From the NCBI GenBank assembly GCA_030621995.1, contig JAUXGP010000128.1, positions 1 through 5,437 of the forward strand: 5,437 bases of DNA, in the 5' to 3' direction. This document shows, piece by piece, positions 4,148-5,437 of the stretch; the first letter of the stretch is position 1, and each line of letters begins with the position of its first letter. The translations under genes were made by a program, and so were the position numbers. The notes beneath the pieces are model-generated. The model was not told where the DNA came from. It searched no databases and saw only the letters and a list, made by a program, of their open reading frames with translations. The stretch comes from Psychrilyobacter sp. GTDB taxonomy: Bacteria > Fusobacteriota > Fusobacteriia > Fusobacteriales > Fusobacteriaceae.

Positions 4148-5437
4148 ATGCAAAAAAAGACACCACTCTTTGATGCATTAAAAAACTATCATAAAGCTGA
4201 GGTAGTATCTTTTGATGTTCCGGGACATAAAAAAAGGTTTCAAAATGAATTTTCGGACTATATAGGTCATAAAATAATAGAATTAGACACCAATTCCATG
4301 AAGGAGCTGGACATATTAAATAACCCAACCGGGGTAATAAGGGAAGCCCACCAATTAATGGCTCGTGCCTATCACGCAGATGAAGCTTTTTTTCTTGTCA
4401 ATGGAACGACTTCCGGGATACAGACAATGGTTATGAGTGCCTGCAATCCAGGGGATAAAATAATCCTGCCCAGGAATGTTCATAAAAGTGCTATCAACGC
4501 ACTTATTCTGAGTGGAGCTACTCCGGTCTATATCGATCCTGAAGTGGATGAAATTTTGGGGATAAGTTTAGGGATAAATATAGAAAAAATAAAAGAAGCC
4601 GTGATTAAAGATCCGGATATCAAGGCAGTATTTATCATCAATCCGACATATTATGGAGCTGTATCTGATCTGGAGGAAATTATAAAATTTTGCCGCAAAA
4701 ACAGAATAATTGTATTGGTGGATGAAGCTCACGGAGCACACTTTCCATTTCATGATAAGTTTCCTAAAAATGCCATGGCTTTGGGAGCAGATATGTCAGC
4801 TGTAAGTATCCATAAAACAGGTGGATCCCTTACTCAGAGTTCGGTACTCCTCTTAAATCATGGTCTTATAGAGCAGCAGAGGGTAAAGAAGATGTTAAAC
4901 TTGACCCAGACTACCAGTGCTTCTTACCTTTTGATGACAAGCTTAGACGTGGCTAGAAAAACTTTGGTGACGGAAGGGGAGGAGATCTTTACGAACCTTT
5001 TAGATATGATTTCTAAATTTAGAGAGAAATTAAATTCTATCTCAGGGGTAAGATGCTTTAAATCAATATTATCTGATAAACTCTATGATTTTGACGAGAC
5101 CAAGATAGGGATCAACCTCCATGGTTTGGGGCTTACTGGATTTGAAGGTTATGATATCTTGAGGGAAAAATATAATATTCAGATGGAGTTAGCTGACACC
5201 CACAATATACTTGGGATAGCCAGTATAGGAGATACTTGGGGAGATTATCAAAAACTTATAGATGCACTCAAAGAGATGGCGAAAGATCATAAGGGTGATA
5301 ATCAGTTGATAGATTTTAACGAACTTAAAAGCCCGGAATTAGTGGTATCTCCCAGAGATGCTTTCTATTCAAATACCGAGAGTATTCCACTGGAAAAATC
5401 TATAGGAAGGGTAAGCGGGGAGTCTATTATGGTATAT
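4148..5437 (+). CDS. speA: Arginine decarboxylase, Orn/Lys/Arg decarboxylase family (3' end outside window)
   Basis: This is a fold-type I PLP enzyme expected to convert arginine to agmatine and CO2 in the cytoplasm, opening polyamine synthesis. The reading frame stays open for 430 codons to the window edge. Bacillus subtilis SpeA, the closest match I recall, is about 490 residues, so roughly 60 are probably missing. Visible motifs are FDVPGHKK at 22-29, VNGTTSG at 84-90 (cofactor phosphate region), LPRNVHKS at 107-114, VDEAHGAH at 191-198 with D192 for the pyridine nitrogen and H195, and SIHKTGGSLTQSS at 220-232 with K223 as the Schiff-base lysine. LTGFEGYDIL at 329-338 and RDAFYS at 403-408 belong to the C-terminal domain. 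It is the short Gram-positive-type form without the N-terminal wing domain of E. coli LdcI or AdiA. Lysine or ornithine as substrate cannot be excluded from sequence alone. It has its own promoter and long leader, separate from potABCD. Confidence 0.9.
   Translation, partial: MQKKTPLFDALKNYHKAEVVSFDVPGHKKRFQNEFSDYIGHKIIELDTNSMKELDILNNPTGVIREAHQLMARAYHADEAFFLVNGTTSGIQTMVMSACNPGDKIILPRNVHKSAINALILSGATPVYIDPEVDEILGISLGINIEKIKEAVIKDPDIKAVFIINPTYYGAVSDLEEIIKFCRKNRIIVLVDEAHGAHFPFHDKFPKNAMALGADMSAVSIHKTGGSLTQSSVLLLNHGLIEQQRVKKMLNLTQTTSASYLLMTSLDVARKTLVTEGEEIFTNLLDMISKFREKLNSISGVRCFKSILSDKLYDFDETKIGINLHGLGLTGFEGYDILREKYNIQMELADTHNILGIASIGDTWGDYQKLIDALKEMAKDHKGDNQLIDFNELKSPELVVSPRDAFYSNTESIPLEKSIGRVSGESIMVY

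Noticed and set aside
4074..4753. Minus-strand open frames over the start and middle of speA
   Set aside because: They oppose the conserved decarboxylase frame. The first begins in speA and ends within the leader palindrome, and neither has a ribosome site or known domain.
1..5437. Mobile elements, CRISPR arrays, tRNA or rRNA genes
   Set aside because: I saw no transposase, spaced repeat array, cloverleaf or rRNA-like sequence. The only repeats are the short ones listed.

Overview
This AT-rich window carries a complete polyamine ABC transporter operon, potA-potB-potC-potD, on the + strand. It is followed by a strong intrinsic terminator, a promoter with a long leader, and the first 430 codons of a PLP-dependent Orn/Lys/Arg decarboxylase (speA-type arginine decarboxylase) that runs off the right edge. 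AGA/AGG and ATA codons are common, Shine-Dalgarno sites are strong, intergenic spacers are AT-rich, and PotD is a lipoprotein. Together these suggest a low-GC anaerobe of the Fusobacteriota or Bacillota. I lean towards Fusobacteriota, but the window does not prove it.

Layout: 1-46 holds only the potA ribosome binding site and the end of an upstream region. 47-1150 is potA (ATPase). 1151-1987 is potB, starting on the base after the potA stop. 1990-2760 is potC, after a 2-base gap. 2761-2834 is a short spacer with two identical 12-base Shine-Dalgarno blocks. 2835-3854 is potD (substrate-binding lipoprotein). 3862-3902 is an intrinsic terminator. 3924-3952 is a near-consensus sigma-70-type promoter. 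About 3959-4147 is a leader of roughly 189 bases rich in inverted and direct repeats. 4148 onward is speA.

The transporter would import spermidine or putrescine: PotD captures it, PotB and PotC form the channel, and PotA powers uptake. The decarboxylase would make agmatine (or another diamine) as the first step of polyamine synthesis. Uptake and synthesis therefore sit side by side but in separate transcription units.

The part least explained by known genes is the speA leader. Its 5' end is nearly complementary to the stretch just before the speA Shine-Dalgarno. That same stretch can instead fold locally with a second copy of the 5' repeat. Two further hairpins lie between. This looks like a structured, possibly switching leader RNA. 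A second point of interest is PotD, whose N-terminal polyamine-contact residues are kept while several C-lobe contacts differ from E. coli PotD. All comparisons with known proteins are from memory.
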